Positions 24,319 to 36,267 are shown, counted from the stretch's first letter. The stretch: DNA of 64,000 bases from Martinezella rhizogenes (GCF_007002745.1 NZ_SGNY01000004.1:1-64000), one strand, 5' to 3'. Made by a program: numbers and translations. The notes: generated by a model from the sequence alone, not told the origin.

Positions 24319-25332
24319 TCAGGCCTCCATGACTTCGACAAGTGCGCGTCCGACGCGGGCGGGTCCGGGAAAATAGTCCCATTCCTGCGCATGCGGGTAA
24401 GGCGTATCCCAACCGGCGACACGGACGACGGGGGCCTCCAGATGATAGAAACAATGTTCCTGCACCAGCGACACCACTTCGGCCCCGAAGCCGGAGGTCA
24501 ACGTCGCCTCATGCACCATGACACAGCGGCCGGTCTTGGAAACGGATTTGACGATACTATCGAGATCAAGCGGTAGCAGGCTGCGCAGATCGATGATCTC
24601 GGCATCCACACCGGTTTCTTCCGCTGCCGCCAGCGCCACATGCACCATGGTGCCATAAGCGATGACGGTGACAGCGTTTCCGGGGCGGCGGATTTCGGCC
24701 TTGCCGATGGGGATGGTGTAGTGCCCTTCCGGCACCTCGCCCATATCGTGTTTGGACCACGGGGTGACCGGCCGGTCGTGGTGCCCGTCGAAGGGACCGT
24801 TATAGAGCCGCTTCGGCTCCAGAAACATCACGGGGTCGGGGTCTTCGATCGAGGCAATCAACAGCCCCTTGGCATCATAAGGGTTGGAGGGAACAACCAC
24901 CTTCAGCCCGCAGACATGGGTGAAAAGCGCTTCCGGGCTCTGGCTATGCGTCTGCCCGCCGAAAATACCGCCGCCAGTGGGCATTCTGAGCACGATCGGG
25001 CAGGTGAAATCGCCATTGGAGCGATAACGAATGCGCGCCGCTTCCTGGGTGATCTGGTCATAGGCGGGATACATGTAATCGGCGAACTGGATTTCGACAC
25101 AGGGTCGCAACCCGTAAGCGGCCATGCCGATGGCGGTGCCGACAATGCCGGATTCGCTGATCGGCGCATCGAAACAGCGGGTCTTGCCGTATTTCCCCTG
25201 CAGCCCCTGCGTGGCGCGGAAGACGCCGCCGAAATAACCCACGTCTTCGCCGAACACCACGACATCGTCGCTGCGCTTCATGGACACATCCATGGCGCTG
25301 CGAACGGCTTCAATCATCGTCATTCTTGCCAT
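24319..25332 (-). CDS. bkdA2: 2-oxoisovalerate dehydrogenase E1 component, beta subunit
   Basis: This 337-residue protein has the transketolase-type pyrimidine-binding fold of E1 beta subunits. It shows VVFGEDVGYFGGVFRAT near the N-terminus, PISESGIVGTAIGMA, EIQFADYMYPAYDQI, and the C-terminal VHEATLTSGFGAEV and VAGWDTPYPH. It pairs with E1 alpha to decarboxylate the 2-oxoacids of valine, leucine and isoleucine using thiamine diphosphate. It is separated from E1 alpha by 3 bp and from E2 by 2 bp, a tight operon. Confidence 0.94.
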   Translation of the reverse strand: MARMTMIEAVRSAMDVSMKRSDDVVVFGEDVGYFGGVFRATQGLQGKYGKTRCFDAPISESGIVGTAIGMAAYGLRPCVEIQFADYMYPAYDQITQEAARIRYRSNGDFTCPIVLRMPTGGGIFGGQTHSQSPEALFTHVCGLKVVVPSNPYDAKGLLIASIEDPDPVMFLEPKRLYNGPFDGHHDRPVTPWSKHDMGEVPEGHYTIPIGKAEIRRPGNAVTVIAYGTMVHVALAAAEETGVDAEIIDLRSLLPLDLDSIVKSVSKTGRCVMVHEATLTSGFGAEVVSLVQEHCFYHLEAPVVRVAGWDTPYPHAQEWDYFPGPARVGRALVEVMEA

Positions 25333-25335
25333 GTC

Positions 25336-26726
<1,391 letters not shown>

Positions 26727-26750
26727 GGTTTTCCTTTCCAATCATCAGCC

Positions 26751-27878
26751 TCACAAATTCCGTGCGATCACCATGCGCTGGACATCGCTTGTCCCCTCGT
26801 AAATCTGGCAAATGCGCACATCGCGATAAATCCGCTCCACCGGATAATCCGCCATGTAGCCGTAACCGCCGTGGATCTGGATGGCGTCCGAGCAGACGCG
26901 TTCGGCCATTTCGGAGGCGAAGAGCTTGGCCATCGAGGCCTCCGAAAGACAGGGCTCTCCCGCCTCCTTCAGCGCTGCGGCATGCAGCACCAGCTGCCGC
27001 GCCGCCGTAATCCGCGTTGCCATATCCGCCAGCCGGAACGCGACCGCCTGGTGCTCCACGATTGCCTGCCCGAAGGCCTTGCGCTCGCGGGCATAATCCC
27101 GCGCCGCCTCGAAGGCCGCCTGCGCCATGCCGACAGCCTGAGCGGCGATGCCGATGCGGCCACCCTCCAGATTGGCAAGCGCGATGCGATAACCCTGCCC
27201 CTCTTCGCCCAGCCGCAATTCGACGGGGACCGCCATCTCGGTGAAGGCGATCTGGCAGGTATCGGACGAATGCAGGCCGAGCTTTTCTTCGACCCTTATC
27301 ACCTCGTAACCCGGCGTATCCGTCGGCACGATGAAGGCGGTGATGCCCTTCTTGCCCGCCGCCGCATCGGTGACGGCGAAGACGATGACGACATCACCAT
27401 TCTTGCCTGACGTTATGAACTGTTTTGCACCATCAAGAATATAGCGGTCGCCATCCCGCCGGGCGCGGGTCTTCAGGTTGGAAGCATCTGAACCGGCCTG
27501 CGGTTCGGTCAGCGCAAAACCGCCGATCCATTCGCCGGAAGCGAGTTTCGGCAGGAAACGCTGTTTCTGGTCTTCCGTGCCGAATTTCAGGATCGGCACG
27601 CAGCCAACCGAATTATGGACGCTCATGATGGTGGAACAGGCCCCGTCACCGGCAGCAATTTCCTCCAGCGCCAGGGCATAAGCGACGGCCCCGGTTTCCG
27701 ACCCGCCATAATCCTCCGAAACCAGCATGCCGAGGAAACCGAGGTCTCCCATTTCCTTCAGTTCGTCTTTCGGGAACCGGCTTTCCCGATCACGCGAAGC
27801 AGCCCCTGGGGCCAGCCGCTCGCGGGCGAAATCGCGGGCCATGTCACTGATCTGCTGCTGGGCTTCGTTCAGGATCAT
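26751..27878 (-). CDS. Acyl-CoA dehydrogenase, short/branched-chain type
   Basis: This 375-residue FAD enzyme has [14 protein letters not shown] and [13 protein letters not shown] segments for substrate and flavin binding, [17 protein letters not shown], and the canonical catalytic base Glu361 in [11 protein letters not shown]. The canonical glutamate separates it from the isovaleryl-CoA dehydrogenase at 29787. Sequence style and context suggest it oxidises isobutyryl-CoA or 2-methylbutyryl-CoA made by the bkd complex. It starts 12 bp after the thiolase gene and is cotranscribed. The exact acyl preference is inferred. Confidence 0.88.
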   Translation of the reverse strand: MILNEAQQQISDMARDFARERLAPGAASRDRESRFPKDELKEMGDLGFLGMLVSEDYGGSETGAVAYALALEEIAAGDGACSTIMSVHNSVGCVPILKFGTEDQKQRFLPKLASGEWIGGFALTEPQAGSDASNLKTRARRDGDRYILDGAKQFITSGKNGDVVIVFAVTDAAAGKKGITAFIVPTDTPGYEVIRVEEKLGLHSSDTCQIAFTEMAVPVELRLGEEGQGYRIALANLEGGRIGIAAQAVGMAQAAFEAARDYARERKAFGQAIVEHQAVAFRLADMATRITAARQLVLHAAALKEAGEPCLSEASMAKLFASEMAERVCSDAIQIHGGYGYMADYPVERIYRDVRICQIYEGTSDVQRMVIARNL

Positions 27879-27890
27879 CGCCGCCTCCCC

Positions 27891-29060
27891 TTAATGCCGC
27901 TCGATGCCGAGCGCGGTTGCTTCACCGCCGCCGATACAGACTGCGGCCACGCCGCGCTTCAGCCCGTGACGCTGCAGGGCCGCCAGCAGGGTGACGACGA
28001 TCCTCGCGCCGGAAGCGCCGATCGGATGACCGAGCGCACACGCCCCGCCATGCACATTCACCTTGTCATGCGGCAGATCGAGATCGCGCATTGCCGCCAT
28101 CGCCACCACGGCAAAGGCCTCGTTGATTTCGAAGAGATCGACATCCCTCGCCGTCCAGCCGGTTTTATCGAACAGCTTTTTCATCGCGCCGATGGGAGCC
28201 GTTGGATATCCGGCAGGGGCATCCGCATGGGAGGCCTGACCGATGATGGTCGCCAGTGGTGAAAGACCCCGCCTTTCCGCTTCGGAGCGACGCATGAGAA
28301 CGAGAGCGGCCGCACCATCGGAGATAGAACTGGAATTGGCCGCCGTCACCGTTCCGCCATCGCGAAAGGCGGGCTTCAGCTGCGGGATTTTCTCCGCCCT
28401 TGCCTTGCCCGGCTGCTCGTCCACGGCAACATCGCCGACAGGCGCAATTTCCGCTTCAAAGGCTCCCTCCGCTATGGCGCGACGCGCCCGCTCCAGCGAG
28501 GCAAGCGCATAGTCATCCTGCATGGCGCGGGTAAATTGATAGGTTTCAGCGCAATCTTCCGCGAAAGTGCCCATCAGCCGGCCCTTGTCATAAGCATCCT
28601 CGAGACCGTCGAGAAACATATGGTCGATGACCTTGCCATGACCGAGACGATAGCCATTTCGGGCGCGATCCAGCAGATAGGGCGCATTGCTCATGCTTTC
28701 CATGCCGCCCGCAAGCACGATGGAAGAGCTTCCCGCCGCGATCTGGTCATGGCCCAGCATGATCGCCTTCATGCCCGAACCACACATCTTGTTGATGGTC
28801 GTTGCGCCAATCGAATTGGGAATGTCGGCGGCAATGGCTGCCTGTCTGGCGGGCGCCTGCCCCTGCCCGGCCGTGAGCACACAGCCCATCAGCACATCAT
28901 CAATATCAGAAACCGGAACAGCGGCCCGTTCGACGGCCGCACGGATCGCCGCGGCCCCAAGATCGGGCGCAGCCACCGATTTGAATTCGCCCTGGAACCC
29001 ACCCATAGCAGTACGGGCGGCCCCGACGATCACGACAGGGTCATGCACAGCCAAATTCAC
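27891..29060 (-). CDS. Thiolase (acetyl-CoA acetyltransferase)
   Basis: This 389-residue thiolase has the nucleophile Cys93 in NKMCGSGMKA, NEAFAVVAM, the GGACALGHPIGASGARI motif with catalytic His, and a C-terminal CIGGGEA cysteine motif. It releases acetyl-CoA by thiolysis; in this setting it could take acetoacetyl-CoA from leucine or 2-methylacetoacetyl-CoA from isoleucine. The start is uncertain: GTG at 29060 lies in the ribosome-binding site (AAGGGAGGTG), while TTG at 29054, two codons later, has better spacing. It is the first gene of the minus-strand bkd run and faces the Lrp-type regulator. Confidence 0.92.
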   Translation of the reverse strand: MNLAVHDPVVIVGAARTAMGGFQGEFKSVAAPDLGAAAIRAAVERAAVPVSDIDDVLMGCVLTAGQGQAPARQAAIAADIPNSIGATTINKMCGSGMKAIMLGHDQIAAGSSSIVLAGGMESMSNAPYLLDRARNGYRLGHGKVIDHMFLDGLEDAYDKGRLMGTFAEDCAETYQFTRAMQDDYALASLERARRAIAEGAFEAEIAPVGDVAVDEQPGKARAEKIPQLKPAFRDGGTVTAANSSSISDGAAALVLMRRSEAERRGLSPLATIIGQASHADAPAGYPTAPIGAMKKLFDKTGWTARDVDLFEINEAFAVVAMAAMRDLDLPHDKVNVHGGACALGHPIGASGARIVVTLLAALQRHGLKRGVAAVCIGGGEATALGIERH

Positions 29061-29237
29061 CTCCCTTGGGCATTCTCTCGCTTGAGAAAACGACCGTCAT
29101 CGCGATCTCCTCCAGACCTCGAATGACATGAACGCTATCACCAACTCGAATTCATTTCAAAGCTATTTTGATTGACAGTTTTTTGATTGACGATATCTTT
29201 GATCCAACAATTAGTCATATCATAGAGCAAATGATCC
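29061..29237. promoter_or_regulatory. Divergent bkd/lrp-type control region
   Basis: This 177-bp gap is AT-rich at its right end. TTTTGATTGAC occurs twice in direct repeat (29166-29176 and 29181-29191), 15 bp apart, close to a TTGACA at 29172-29177. The spacing and AT content suit binding by the Lrp-family protein encoded immediately to the right, which may control both its own gene and the divergent operon. Confidence 0.5.
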
Positions 29238-29711
29238 ATGATTGAGCTCGACAGTTTCGACCGCAAGATTCTGCATGTGCTCGGCGATGACGGGCGGGTG
29301 AGCTGGCGCGATCTGGCGGCCCGCATCGGTCTTTCCTTCACGCCAACGCTGCGCCGTGTACGCAAGCTGGAAGAGGAAGGCATCATTCGTGGCTATACCG
29401 CCGTGTTCGATGAGAACCGGCTGCTCGGCAATATGGGCGTCTTCATCTCCGTCACGCTGGAACGGCAGATCAAGGAAGCGCTGACGACCTTCGAACACCA
29501 TGTCGCTTCTATCCCCGAAGTCGTGGGCGGTTATCAGACCAGCGGCAGTTCCGATTACCTGATCCACGCCATGGTGCGGGATTTGCCGCATTATCAGGAG
29601 CTACTGGATTTCCTGACAACGGTTCCCGGCGTGTCGCGCATCCAGTCCAATTTCGCCATCAAGACATTCGTGCGCCGTTCCGCCGCCTTCACCGGGGGTG
29701 AAACGCTGTAA
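29238..29711 (+). CDS. Lrp/AsnC family transcriptional regulator (BkdR-like by context)
   Basis: This 157-residue protein has an N-terminal helix-turn-helix (LDSFDRKILHVLGDDGRVSW, RDLAARIGLSFTPTLRRVRK) and a C-terminal RAM/AsnC ligand domain (TTFEHHVASIPEVVGGYQTS, YLIHAMVRDLPHYQELLDF). Lrp-type activators such as Pseudomonas BkdR control branched-chain oxoacid dehydrogenase operons in response to branched-chain amino acids. Its location between divergent bkd and liu genes supports the same role, which is inference. The isovaleryl-CoA dehydrogenase gene starts 75 bp later on the same strand. Confidence 0.9.
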   Translation: MIELDSFDRKILHVLGDDGRVSWRDLAARIGLSFTPTLRRVRKLEEEGIIRGYTAVFDENRLLGNMGVFISVTLERQIKEALTTFEHHVASIPEVVGGYQTSGSSDYLIHAMVRDLPHYQELLDFLTTVPGVSRIQSNFAIKTFVRRSAAFTGGETL

Positions 29712-29786
29712 ATAAGGGCTGCCGGCGCGGAGGAGGCGCCGACTGCTGAAAAGAGGGACGGCCTGCCGTCCGGAGGAGGAGACGCG

Positions 29787-30959
29787 ATGAGTTTGAACCT
29801 CGCCGCCATTTTCGATGCCGATCTCGGCTCGGAAATCGCAGCATTGCGCGACAGCGCAAGTGCATTCGCAGATGATAAAATCGCCCCGCTGGCGGCAGAG
29901 ATCGACAGGGACGATCGTTTTCCACGCAAGCTCTGGCCGGAGATGGGTGAGCTCGGCCTGCACGGAATCACCGTTTCGGAAGAGTTCGGCGGTGCCGACA
30001 TGGGTTATCTTGCCCATTGCGTGGCGATGGAGGAGATAAGCCGGGCTTCGGCTTCCATCGGGCTTTCCTACGGCGCTCATTCCAACCTCTGCATCAACCA
30101 GATTCACCGCTGGGGAACGCAAGAGCAGAAGCATAGATATCTGCCGAAACTCGTCTCCGGTGAACATGTCGGTTCACTCGCCATGAGCGAGACGGAAGCC
30201 GGTTCGGATGTCGTGTCGATGCGGCTGAAGGCGGAGCGCAGGGGCGACCGCTATGTGCTGAACGGCGCGAAGATGTGGATCACCAATGGTCACGAGGCCG
30301 ATACGCTGGTGGTTTACGCCAAGACGGATATGTCCGCCGGCCCGCGCGGCATCACGGCCTTCCTGATCGAAAAAGGCTTCAAGGGATTTCGCCCGGCCCA
30401 GAAACTCGACAAGCTCGGCATGCGCGGCTCACCCACATCAGAACTGGTGTTCGAGGATTGCGAGGTGCCGGAGGACAACATCCTAGGGCGTCTGAATGAC
30501 GGCGTGACGGTGCTGATGAGCGGGCTGGATTACGAGCGCGCCGTGCTCGCCGCCGGCCCTGTTGGTATCATGCAGGCGGCCATCGATCTGGTGCTGCCCT
30601 ATGCCCGCGAGCGCAAGCAATTCGGCAAGGCTATCGGCGAATTCCAGCTGGTGCAGGGAAAGCTCGCCGATATCTACTCGTCCATGAATGCATCCCGCGC
30701 CTATGTCTATGCGGTGGCCCGGGCCTGCGACAATGGCCGCATCACGAGGCAGGACGCCGCTGGCGCAATCCTCTTTGCCGCCGAGCGGGCGACACAGGTG
30801 GCGCTGGATGCCATCCAGCTTCTCGGCGGTTCCGGCTATGTCAATGAAAGCCCGGCCGGACGGCTGCTGCGTGACGCCAAGCTTTACGAAATCGGTGCCG
30901 GTACCAGCGAAATCCGGCGGATGCTGATCGGCCGCGAACTGGTCAAGGGTAACGGGTGA
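29787..30959 (+). CDS. liuA: Isovaleryl-CoA dehydrogenase
   Basis: This 390-residue FAD enzyme oxidises isovaleryl-CoA to 3-methylcrotonyl-CoA in leucine breakdown. The diagnostic feature is the catalytic base: the usual C-terminal glutamate is replaced ([12 protein letters not shown]), and a glutamate is found instead at residue 250 ([14 protein letters not shown]), as in human IVD (Glu254). Other motifs are [29 protein letters not shown] and [21 protein letters not shown] strong GGAGGAGGAGACGCG site precedes the ATG. It is the first gene of the liu operon. Confidence 0.95.
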   Translation: MSLNLAAIFDADLGSEIAALRDSASAFADDKIAPLAAEIDRDDRFPRKLWPEMGELGLHGITVSEEFGGADMGYLAHCVAMEEISRASASIGLSYGAHSNLCINQIHRWGTQEQKHRYLPKLVSGEHVGSLAMSETEAGSDVVSMRLKAERRGDRYVLNGAKMWITNGHEADTLVVYAKTDMSAGPRGITAFLIEKGFKGFRPAQKLDKLGMRGSPTSELVFEDCEVPEDNILGRLNDGVTVLMSGLDYERAVLAAGPVGIMQAAIDLVLPYARERKQFGKAIGEFQLVQGKLADIYSSMNASRAYVYAVARACDNGRITRQDAAGAILFAAERATQVALDAIQLLGGSGYVNESPAGRLLRDAKLYEIGAGTSEIRRMLIGRELVKGNG

Positions 30960-30966
30960 GAACGCG

Positions 30967-32568
30967 ATGAAGCTTACATCCAGCCTGAACCGCGACCCCA
31001 CCTTTGCTGCCAATGTCGATTTCATGTCGGGCCTGGTCGATGACCTGCGCCGACACGTCGAAAAAATCTCCAGAGGCGGCGGCGAAAAGGCCCGCGAACG
31101 GCATCTTTCCCGCGGCAAATTGCTGGCGCGCGACCGCATCGAGGCCCTTCTCGATCCCGGCAGCACGTTTCTGGAATTGTCGCAATTTGCAGCTTACGAG
31201 GTCTATGAGGAACCCGTTCCCGCCGCCGGCATCGTCACCGGCATTGGCCGGGTCTCGGGCCGCGAATGTGTGATCGTCGCCAATGACGCGACGGTGAAGG
31301 GCGGCACCTATTATCCGCTGACAGTGAAGAAACATCTGCGCGCGCAGGAAATTGCCACTGAGAACCGCCTGCCCTGCATTTACCTCGTGGATTCCGGCGG
31401 CGCGAACCTGCCCAATCAGGACGAGGTGTTTCCCGACCGCGATCATTTCGGCCGCATCTTCTACAATCAGGCCACTATGTCGGCGCAGGGTATCGCCCAG
31501 ATCGCCGTGGTGATGGGCAGTTGCACGGCGGGCGGGGCCTATGTGCCTGCCATGAGCGACCAGTCCGTCATCGTCAAAAATCAGGGCACGATCTTTCTCG
31601 GCGGCCCGCCGCTGGTGAAAGCGGCAACCGGCGAGGTGGTGAGCGCGGAGGAGCTGGGCGGTGCGGATGTGCACTCCCGCCAATCCGGCGTCACCGATCA
31701 TTATGCCCACGACGACCGCCATGCGCTGGCGCTGACCCGGCGGATCGTCTCCACCCTCAACCGCCACAAACAGGTGGAGCTGGATATCCGCGAACCGGCA
31801 GAACCACTTTACCCGCCCGACGAGCTTTACGGCATCGTTCCCGCCGACACGCGAAAACCCTTCGAGGTGCGCGAGATCATTGCCCGACTGGTGGATGGTT
31901 CCGAATTTGACGAGTTCAAGGCGCTTTATGGCACGACGCTCGTCTGCGGTTTCGCCCATATCCATGGCTATCCCGTTGGCATCATCGCCAATAACGGCAT
32001 CCTGTTTTCGGAATCGGCGCTGAAGGGCGCGCATTTCATCGAACTCTGCTGCCAGCGCGGCATCCCGCTGGTTTTCCTGCAAAACATCACCGGCTTCATG
32101 GTCGGCAAGGCCTATGAGGCTGGTGGTATCGCCAAGGATGGCGCAAAGCTCGTGACTGCGGTCGCTTCAGCCAAAGTGCCGAAATTCACCGTCATCATCG
32201 GCGGCTCCTTCGGGGCTGGTAATTATGGCATGTGCGGCCGGGCCTATTCGCCACGCTTTTTGTGGATGTGGCCGAATGCCCGCATTTCGGTGATGGGTGG
32301 CGAACAGGCGGCGTCCGTTCTGGCGCAAATCCGCCGCGACGGCATCGAGGCCGATGGTCGCCACTGGTCGAAGGAAGGCGAAGAGGCGTTCAAGCAGCCG
32401 ATCCGGGAAAAATACGAACGGGAAGGCCATCCCTATTATGCCAGTGCAAGGCTGTGGGACGACGGCATCATCGATCCGAAGGATACCCGCCTCGTGCTTG
32501 GCCTCGGACTGTCGGCCGCGCTTAACGCACCGATAGAACCCACCCGTTTCGGCATATTCAGGATGTGA
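30967..32568 (+). CDS. liuB: Methylcrotonyl-CoA carboxylase beta (carboxyltransferase) subunit
   Basis: This 533-residue carboxyltransferase has the two crotonase-like halves typical of acyl-CoA carboxylase beta subunits. Segments include [40 protein letters not shown] (characteristic of the MCC type), [20 protein letters not shown] and [20 protein letters not shown]. It transfers carboxyl from biotin to 3-methylcrotonyl-CoA. It sits 7 bp after liuA and 7 bp before the alpha subunit gene. The length agrees with the 530-540-residue family. Confidence 0.95.
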   Translation: MKLTSSLNRDPTFAANVDFMSGLVDDLRRHVEKISRGGGEKARERHLSRGKLLARDRIEALLDPGSTFLELSQFAAYEVYEEPVPAAGIVTGIGRVSGRECVIVANDATVKGGTYYPLTVKKHLRAQEIATENRLPCIYLVDSGGANLPNQDEVFPDRDHFGRIFYNQATMSAQGIAQIAVVMGSCTAGGAYVPAMSDQSVIVKNQGTIFLGGPPLVKAATGEVVSAEELGGADVHSRQSGVTDHYAHDDRHALALTRRIVSTLNRHKQVELDIREPAEPLYPPDELYGIVPADTRKPFEVREIIARLVDGSEFDEFKALYGTTLVCGFAHIHGYPVGIIANNGILFSESALKGAHFIELCCQRGIPLVFLQNITGFMVGKAYEAGGIAKDGAKLVTAVASAKVPKFTVIIGGSFGAGNYGMCGRAYSPRFLWMWPNARISVMGGEQAASVLAQIRRDGIEADGRHWSKEGEEAFKQPIREKYEREGHPYYASARLWDDGIIDPKDTRLVLGLGLSAALNAPIEPTRFGIFRM

Positions 32569-32575
32569 GGCGACG

Positions 32576-34573
32576 ATGTTCTCGAAAATACTGATCGCCA
32601 ACAGGGGCGAAATCGCCTGCCGCATCATCCGCACCGCCGCCAAGATGGGCATCCGCACAGTGGCAGTCTATTCGGATGCCGACCGAAACGCCATGCATGT
32701 GGCGCTGGCCGATGAGGCCATCGGCATCGGCCCCGCACCGGCGCGCGCCTCCTATCTCGATGCGGAAAAAATCATCGCGGCGGCAAAAACAACCGGCGCG
32801 GAGGCGATCCATCCGGGTTACGGCTTTCTCTCCGAAAATGCCGCGTTCGCCGAAGCCTGTGCCGCCGCCGGCCTCATTTTCATCGGTCCGCCGCCGCAGG
32901 CAATCCGCGCCATGGGCGGAAAAAGCGAGGCGAAGGCACTGATGACGGAGGCGGGTGTTCCCGTCGTTCCGGGTTATCACGGCGATGAGCAGGCCGAAAA
33001 ACGGCTGGCGAGCGAGGCGGACAAGATCGGCTATCCGGTGCTGCTCAAGGCCTCGGCTGGCGGCGGTGGCAAGGGCATGCGCGTTGTCAGGCAAAAGCGC
33101 GACTTCGCCGCGGAGCTTGCCGGCGCGAAACGCGAAGCGCTTGCCGCCTTCGGCAATGACCGCATGCTGATCGAAAAATACCTGGAACGACCACGGCATG
33201 TGGAAGTGCAGGTTTTTGCCGACGGCCACGGCAAATGTGTTTCGCTGTTCGAACGCGACTGCTCGATCCAGCGCCGCCACCAGAAGGTGATAGAGGAAGC
33301 CCCCGCCCCCGGCCTGCCCGATGACTTGCGGCAACGCATGTATGATGCGGCAACCGCCGCCGCCCGCGCCATCGATTATCGCGGTGCGGGAACCGTGGAG
33401 TTTCTGCTCGACCCCTCCGGCGACTTCTACTTCATGGAAATGAACACCAGGCTTCAGGTCGAGCATCCGGTGACGGAATATATTACCGGTCTCGATCTGG
33501 TCGAATGGCAAATCCGCGTCGCGAACGGCGAGCCCCTGCCGGAAGGCTGGGCCGACCTTGGCATCAACGGCCATGCCATCGAGGCGCGGATTTATGCCGA
33601 AGACCCCGCGCATGATTTCCTGCCGTCGATTGGCACGGTCAGCCATCTCATTTTTCCCGATGAGGGCCCACATCTCCGGACCGACAGCGGTATCCGCGCC
33701 GGCGACGCCATCACCGTGCATTACGATCCGATGATCGCCAAGCTGATCGTCTGGGATCAAGACCGCCCTACCGCCGTGCGGCGGCTGCGGTTGGCGCTGG
33801 AAAAACTGGCGATCTGTGGCGTCACCAGCAATGTCGCCTTTCTGGCGAGACTTGCGAGGCTCGAGAGTTTCGCGGCGGCCGATCTCGATACCGGCTTCAT
33901 CGCCCGCAACGAGGCGGCACTATTCACCCCCGCAGCCGTCGGCGGCAGCGAGATCGCTGTAGCCGCGCTTGGCCTTCTTCTTTCCCGACAGAAAATGGCC
34001 AAGACGAGTTCTCTGTCATCGGCCGATCCCTATAGCCCATGGAGCAGCACCAGCGCTTTCCGCCTGAATGCACCGACGCGGGAAACCCTGTATTTCACTC
34101 TCGACCATAAACCGCGCACAGTTGCCGTTACCCATGAGGAGGACGGGTTTTCAATGGAGATTGACGGCGGGACGATCCGCATCGGCGGCAATCTCGCGGA
34201 GAATGGCAAGCTGCGTGCGGTCATCGATGGCAGGCAGAGGCAGGGCTATTTTTTCGCCGAAGACCGCGGCCATACGCTTTTTCTGGACGGCGAGCATTAT
34301 CGCATCAGCCAGCCGGACCCCGTCGATATAGCCGACGCCACCACCCACACCGGTGGTCTGGAGGCGCCCATGCCGGGCGTTATCCGTGCTTTGCTCAGCC
34401 AGAAAGGTGCGCTCGTCGAAGCCGGCGAGGCACTGGTGGTGATGGAGGCGATGAAAATGGAGCACACGATCCGTGCCCCGGCGAGAGGTATCGTTGCCGC
34501 CATCAACTGCGCCGAAGGCGATATGGTGGCAGCCGGTGCGGTGCTGGTGGATTTCGAGCCGGAGGGCGCGTGA
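32576..34573 (+). CDS. liuD: Methylcrotonyl-CoA carboxylase alpha (biotin carboxylase/carrier) subunit
   Basis: This 665-residue protein has a biotin carboxylase domain (residues 1 to about 450; ILIANRGEIACRIIRTA, HPGYGFLSENAAFAE, LKASAGGGGKGMRVV, MEMNTRLQVEHPVTE). A linker follows, then a C-terminal biotinyl domain with AMKMEHT, where Lys627 carries biotin. It carboxylates biotin with ATP and bicarbonate for liuB. It overlaps nothing but is followed after 1 bp by the HMG-CoA lyase start, so the operon is continuous. Confidence 0.95.
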   Translation: MFSKILIANRGEIACRIIRTAAKMGIRTVAVYSDADRNAMHVALADEAIGIGPAPARASYLDAEKIIAAAKTTGAEAIHPGYGFLSENAAFAEACAAAGLIFIGPPPQAIRAMGGKSEAKALMTEAGVPVVPGYHGDEQAEKRLASEADKIGYPVLLKASAGGGGKGMRVVRQKRDFAAELAGAKREALAAFGNDRMLIEKYLERPRHVEVQVFADGHGKCVSLFERDCSIQRRHQKVIEEAPAPGLPDDLRQRMYDAATAAARAIDYRGAGTVEFLLDPSGDFYFMEMNTRLQVEHPVTEYITGLDLVEWQIRVANGEPLPEGWADLGINGHAIEARIYAEDPAHDFLPSIGTVSHLIFPDEGPHLRTDSGIRAGDAITVHYDPMIAKLIVWDQDRPTAVRRLRLALEKLAICGVTSNVAFLARLARLESFAAADLDTGFIARNEAALFTPAAVGGSEIAVAALGLLLSRQKMAKTSSLSSADPYSPWSSTSAFRLNAPTRETLYFTLDHKPRTVAVTHEEDGFSMEIDGGTIRIGGNLAENGKLRAVIDGRQRQGYFFAEDRGHTLFLDGEHYRISQPDPVDIADATTHTGGLEAPMPGVIRALLSQKGALVEAGEALVVMEAMKMEHTIRAPARGIVAAINCAEGDMVAAGAVLVDFEPEGA

Positions 34574-34574
34574 C

Positions 34575-35501
34575 ATGAGCTGGCCTGAAACCGTCAAAAT
34601 CGTCGAGGTGGGCGCGCGTGACGGCCTGCAGAACGAAAGCACCGAAGTTCCCGTCACCATCAAGATCGAACTGATCGAGCGGCTCGCAGCAGCAGGCCTG
34701 CCGGCGGTCGAGGCTGGCGCTTTCGTTTCACCCAAGAGAGTTCCGCAGATGGCGGGTTCGACGGCGGTGTTTCAGGGTCTAAGACAGCAGCACGGCACAG
34801 CCTATCCGGCGCTCGTTCCCAATATGAAAGGTTTCGAGGCGGCCATTGAAGCCGGCGTGACGGAAATCGCCGTTTTCGTCTCCGCATCCGAGGGCTTCAG
34901 CCAGCACAATATTGGCTGTTCGCGTTCGGAAAGCCTTGAGCGACTACACGATGTCGCGCAGGTAGCGACCAGCCAGAATATCCGCATACGCGGTTACGTT
35001 TCCTGCATTGCCGGCTGCCCCTATGACGGCGCGGTTGCGCCCGATGAGGTGGCGGCGATGGCCGATGCGCTTGTCGCCATGGGGTGTTACGAAATTTCGC
35101 TCGGCGATACGATCGGCGTCGGCACGGCCGGCCAAATCCGCAACCTCATCGAACATGTGTCGACCCGCATCCCGCGTGAAAAAATCGCCATGCATTTCCA
35201 TGACACCTATGGGCAGGGCGTCGCCAATGTACTGGCCTCGCTTGAGGAAGGCATCGCCGTTTTTGACAGTTCCATTGCCGGGCTGGGTGGCTGCCCCTTT
35301 GCGCCGGGGGCGAGCGGCAATGTCGCCACCGAAGATGTCGTTTATTTGCTGCAGGGACTTGGCATCAAAACCGGCATCGACCTGATGGCGGTGGCGAAGA
35401 CCGGTGACTGGATCAGCCGGCATCTCGGCAGGCCAAATGCGGCACGCGCCGGAAAAGCGCTGCTTGCCGCAAAACAGGAGGGGGACTTGCATGGCGGATG
35501 A
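34575..35501 (+). CDS. liuE: Hydroxymethylglutaryl-CoA lyase
   Basis: This 308-residue TIM-barrel enzyme cleaves HMG-CoA to acetyl-CoA and acetoacetate, the last step of leucine degradation. Signature segments are VEVGARDGLQNE at the N-terminus, EAGAFVSPKRVPQMA, SASEGFSQHNIGCS, HFHDTYGQGVANVLAS and the active-site loop GLGGCPFAPGASGNVATED with its reactive cysteine. The ATG at 34575 is one base after the liuD stop; the longer reading from 34473 lies inside liuD. Its end overlaps the hydratase start by 11 bp. Confidence 0.95.
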   Translation: MSWPETVKIVEVGARDGLQNESTEVPVTIKIELIERLAAAGLPAVEAGAFVSPKRVPQMAGSTAVFQGLRQQHGTAYPALVPNMKGFEAAIEAGVTEIAVFVSASEGFSQHNIGCSRSESLERLHDVAQVATSQNIRIRGYVSCIAGCPYDGAVAPDEVAAMADALVAMGCYEISLGDTIGVGTAGQIRNLIEHVSTRIPREKIAMHFHDTYGQGVANVLASLEEGIAVFDSSIAGLGGCPFAPGASGNVATEDVVYLLQGLGIKTGIDLMAVAKTGDWISRHLGRPNAARAGKALLAAKQEGDLHGG

Positions 35502-36267
35502 GTTGTTACGTGAGACACGCAAGGATGTTCTGTGGCTGACACTCAACCGGCCGGAGGTGCACAACGCTCTCAACGCCGCCATGACCGATGCGCTCACGGA
35601 TGCCATCCGCGCTGCATCCGTTGACCGCAATCTGCGCGCCGTGGTGATAACGGCAGCGGGAGATCGCAGTTTCTGTTCGGGAGCCGATCTCAAGGAAAGC
35701 GCCGGTGGCATGTTCCTTTCGCGCGATGGAACAAACCCCATTGCCGATGTGATGCGCGCCATCGAGCGATGCGAAAAACCCGTCATTGCCCGCATCAACG
35801 GCCGGGTCCTGGCTGGCGGGCTAGGCCTCATTGCCGCCAGCGATCTTGCCTTTGCCGCCGATCATGCGGAATTTGGTCTGCCGGAAGTGCGGGTCGGACT
35901 TTTCCCGGCCATGGTGGCGGCGAAGCTTCTGACGAAAATGCCCTTGGGCGGGCTTCAGGAAATGGCCTATCTCGGCCAGCCGGTCAGCGCTGCGGAGGCA
36001 ACACGCCTAGGCCTCGTCAATCGCACCGCGCCTGCGGCTGAACTCGATCGCTTGATCGAGGATGTTCTTGCAAAGCTGCGACAGAATGCGCCAGGCGCCA
36101 TCGCAGCCGGAAAGGCAGCCTTGCTGGCGATGCGCGACATGCCGTCCGATCAGCGGCTGGCCTTTGCCGAAAGTACCATCGCCACCCTCAGCGGCAGCGA
36201 TGAGGCGCGCGATGGGCGGCAGGCTTTTGCGGAAAAGCGGCCGCCTATATGGGCGGGAACATCCTGA
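35491..36267 (+). CDS. liuC: Enoyl-CoA hydratase, methylglutaconyl-CoA hydratase type
   Basis: This 258-residue crotonase-family protein shows LNRPEVHNALNAAM, FCSGADLKE (oxyanion hole), INGRVLAGGLGLIAASDLAF and FGLPEVRVGLFPAMVAA. In this operon the expected reaction is hydration of 3-methylglutaconyl-CoA to HMG-CoA. The ATG at 35491 follows GGAGGGGG inside the end of liuE. It closes the liu operon; a 141-bp gap then precedes panC. Confidence 0.9.
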   Translation: MADELLRETRKDVLWLTLNRPEVHNALNAAMTDALTDAIRAASVDRNLRAVVITAAGDRSFCSGADLKESAGGMFLSRDGTNPIADVMRAIERCEKPVIARINGRVLAGGLGLIAASDLAFAADHAEFGLPEVRVGLFPAMVAAKLLTKMPLGGLQEMAYLGQPVSAAEATRLGLVNRTAPAAELDRLIEDVLAKLRQNAPGAIAAGKAALLAMRDMPSDQRLAFAESTIATLSGSDEARDGRQAFAEKRPPIWAGTS

